64,000 nt of DNA from contig CM051000.1 of assembly GCA_027704905.1 (NCBI GenBank), positions 10,012,842-10,076,841 on the forward strand, given 5' to 3'. The position numbers and the translations under genes are program-made. The notes beneath the pieces were generated by a model. It was not told the DNA's origin. It saw only the letters and a program-made list of their open reading frames with translations, and searched no databases. The stretch comes from Muraenolepis orangiensis (Eukaryota > Chordata > Actinopteri > Gadiformes > Muraenolepididae). Below are positions 11,120-64,000 of this stretch, in pieces; positions within the stretch are counted from its first letter, which is position 1; every line of letters begins with the position of its first letter.

Positions 11120-11740
11120 TTACGTATACACAAGACCGAGCTAGGTAGAGCTAATTCGGTGAGCTAAGATTCTTATTCTCAAACAAACAGGTGAAGAAAC
11201 ACTATTTTCCGCGCAACTCTAGCAAAGATAGAAAAGGAGCGATGACCAGCTCAGCTGGTTGTGTTAAGCACCGCACGCGGGAGCGGCTGGAAAAGAGTCC
11301 GTAGCAGTATTCCAAAGCTTCCAATGAGTATTCCCAGTCCTTTCCGTTTATATGCACAAAACACATCCAGATAGAGGACACTTGATTCAATACTCCAGTG
11401 CGGATAATGGGTCGAGTTACTCCAGGGGACTCTCTGGGAGGTCTGTGTCGATGGCCTCTGCCGGATGGAACGCAGCAGCAGCAAAACGAAACAGAAAGAA
11501 ACCCCTGCTTGGTTCCGGGTCCCTGCCTTGTTGTCGTCTTGTCCCAGAAGAGGAGCGCGAAGAGGAGAGAGGAGGGCAGCGCGGCCACGGACAGCGCTCC
11601 TCCCTCCGTGGCTGTCGGCTGAGACCCCCGGATTCCCCAGCCGATTTCCGTGCTCCGACTACCAGTACTAGTAATCCCGGGTACACCACCACTTCTCCAA
11701 CCCCCCTCCGGCTCCCCTCTACCCAGGGGAGGGCTGGGGC

Positions 11741-63977
<52,237 letters not shown>

Positions 63978-64000
63978 TTTTTAGCAGGAGTAATAAAAAT

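Overview
The window is teleost nuclear DNA. Two conserved vertebrate genes with short exons, GT-AG introns and matching splice phases lie in a background saturated with (CA)n, (GA)n and (TA)n microsatellites, tRNA-derived SINEs, fossil LINEs and foldback elements. No bacterial, viral or CRISPR content was seen. The very high density of long dinucleotide arrays recalls gadiform (cod-like) genomes, but that placement is an inference.

Layout: (1) 35-2113, plus strand: the last six coding exons of cortactin (CTTN), from the final actin-binding repeat through the helical and proline/tyrosine-rich linker regions to the SH3 domain and stop. A 3' UTR follows, with an AATAAA at 3585. (2) About 3.6-8.3 kb: intergenic DNA with a tRNA-derived SINE, a 14 x 29-bp tandem array and a 23-bp hairpin. 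(3) About 8.3-63.6 kb, minus strand: the 3' part of SHANK2, convergent with CTTN. Ten exons encode the end of the SH3 domain, the PDZ domain, the proline-rich region (mostly one 2.5-kb exon) and the SAM domain. All nine exon junctions agree in phase and give an open frame of 1304 residues plus stop, continuing from exons beyond the right edge. The ankyrin-repeat exons lie outside the window.

The best biological find is a second start for SHANK2. The PDZ exon (acceptor at 50176) is also open 89 bp further upstream, to an ATG at 50264 with an in-frame stop 12 nt before it. The extra residues resemble, as I remember it, the N-terminus of the mammalian PDZ-first isoform (CortBP1/ProSAP1). The predicted short protein is 1268 residues, close to that isoform's size.

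The two genes are functionally linked. Cortactin's SH3 domain binds a proline motif in Shank2, which is how CortBP1 was named. Both the SH3 exons (1780-2113) and a PPVPPKPK motif (18528-18551) are present here, as is a Homer-type PPLEF motif (18930-18944).

The SHANK2 introns hold nested fossil LINEs (28.3-32.4 kb), an opposite-strand SINE (26.6 kb), a foldback element (36.3 kb), a roughly 660-bp tandem duplication built on (CT)n (46.9-48.2 kb) and several perfect palindromes. Most long open frames in the window are translations of dinucleotide repeats and are not genes.
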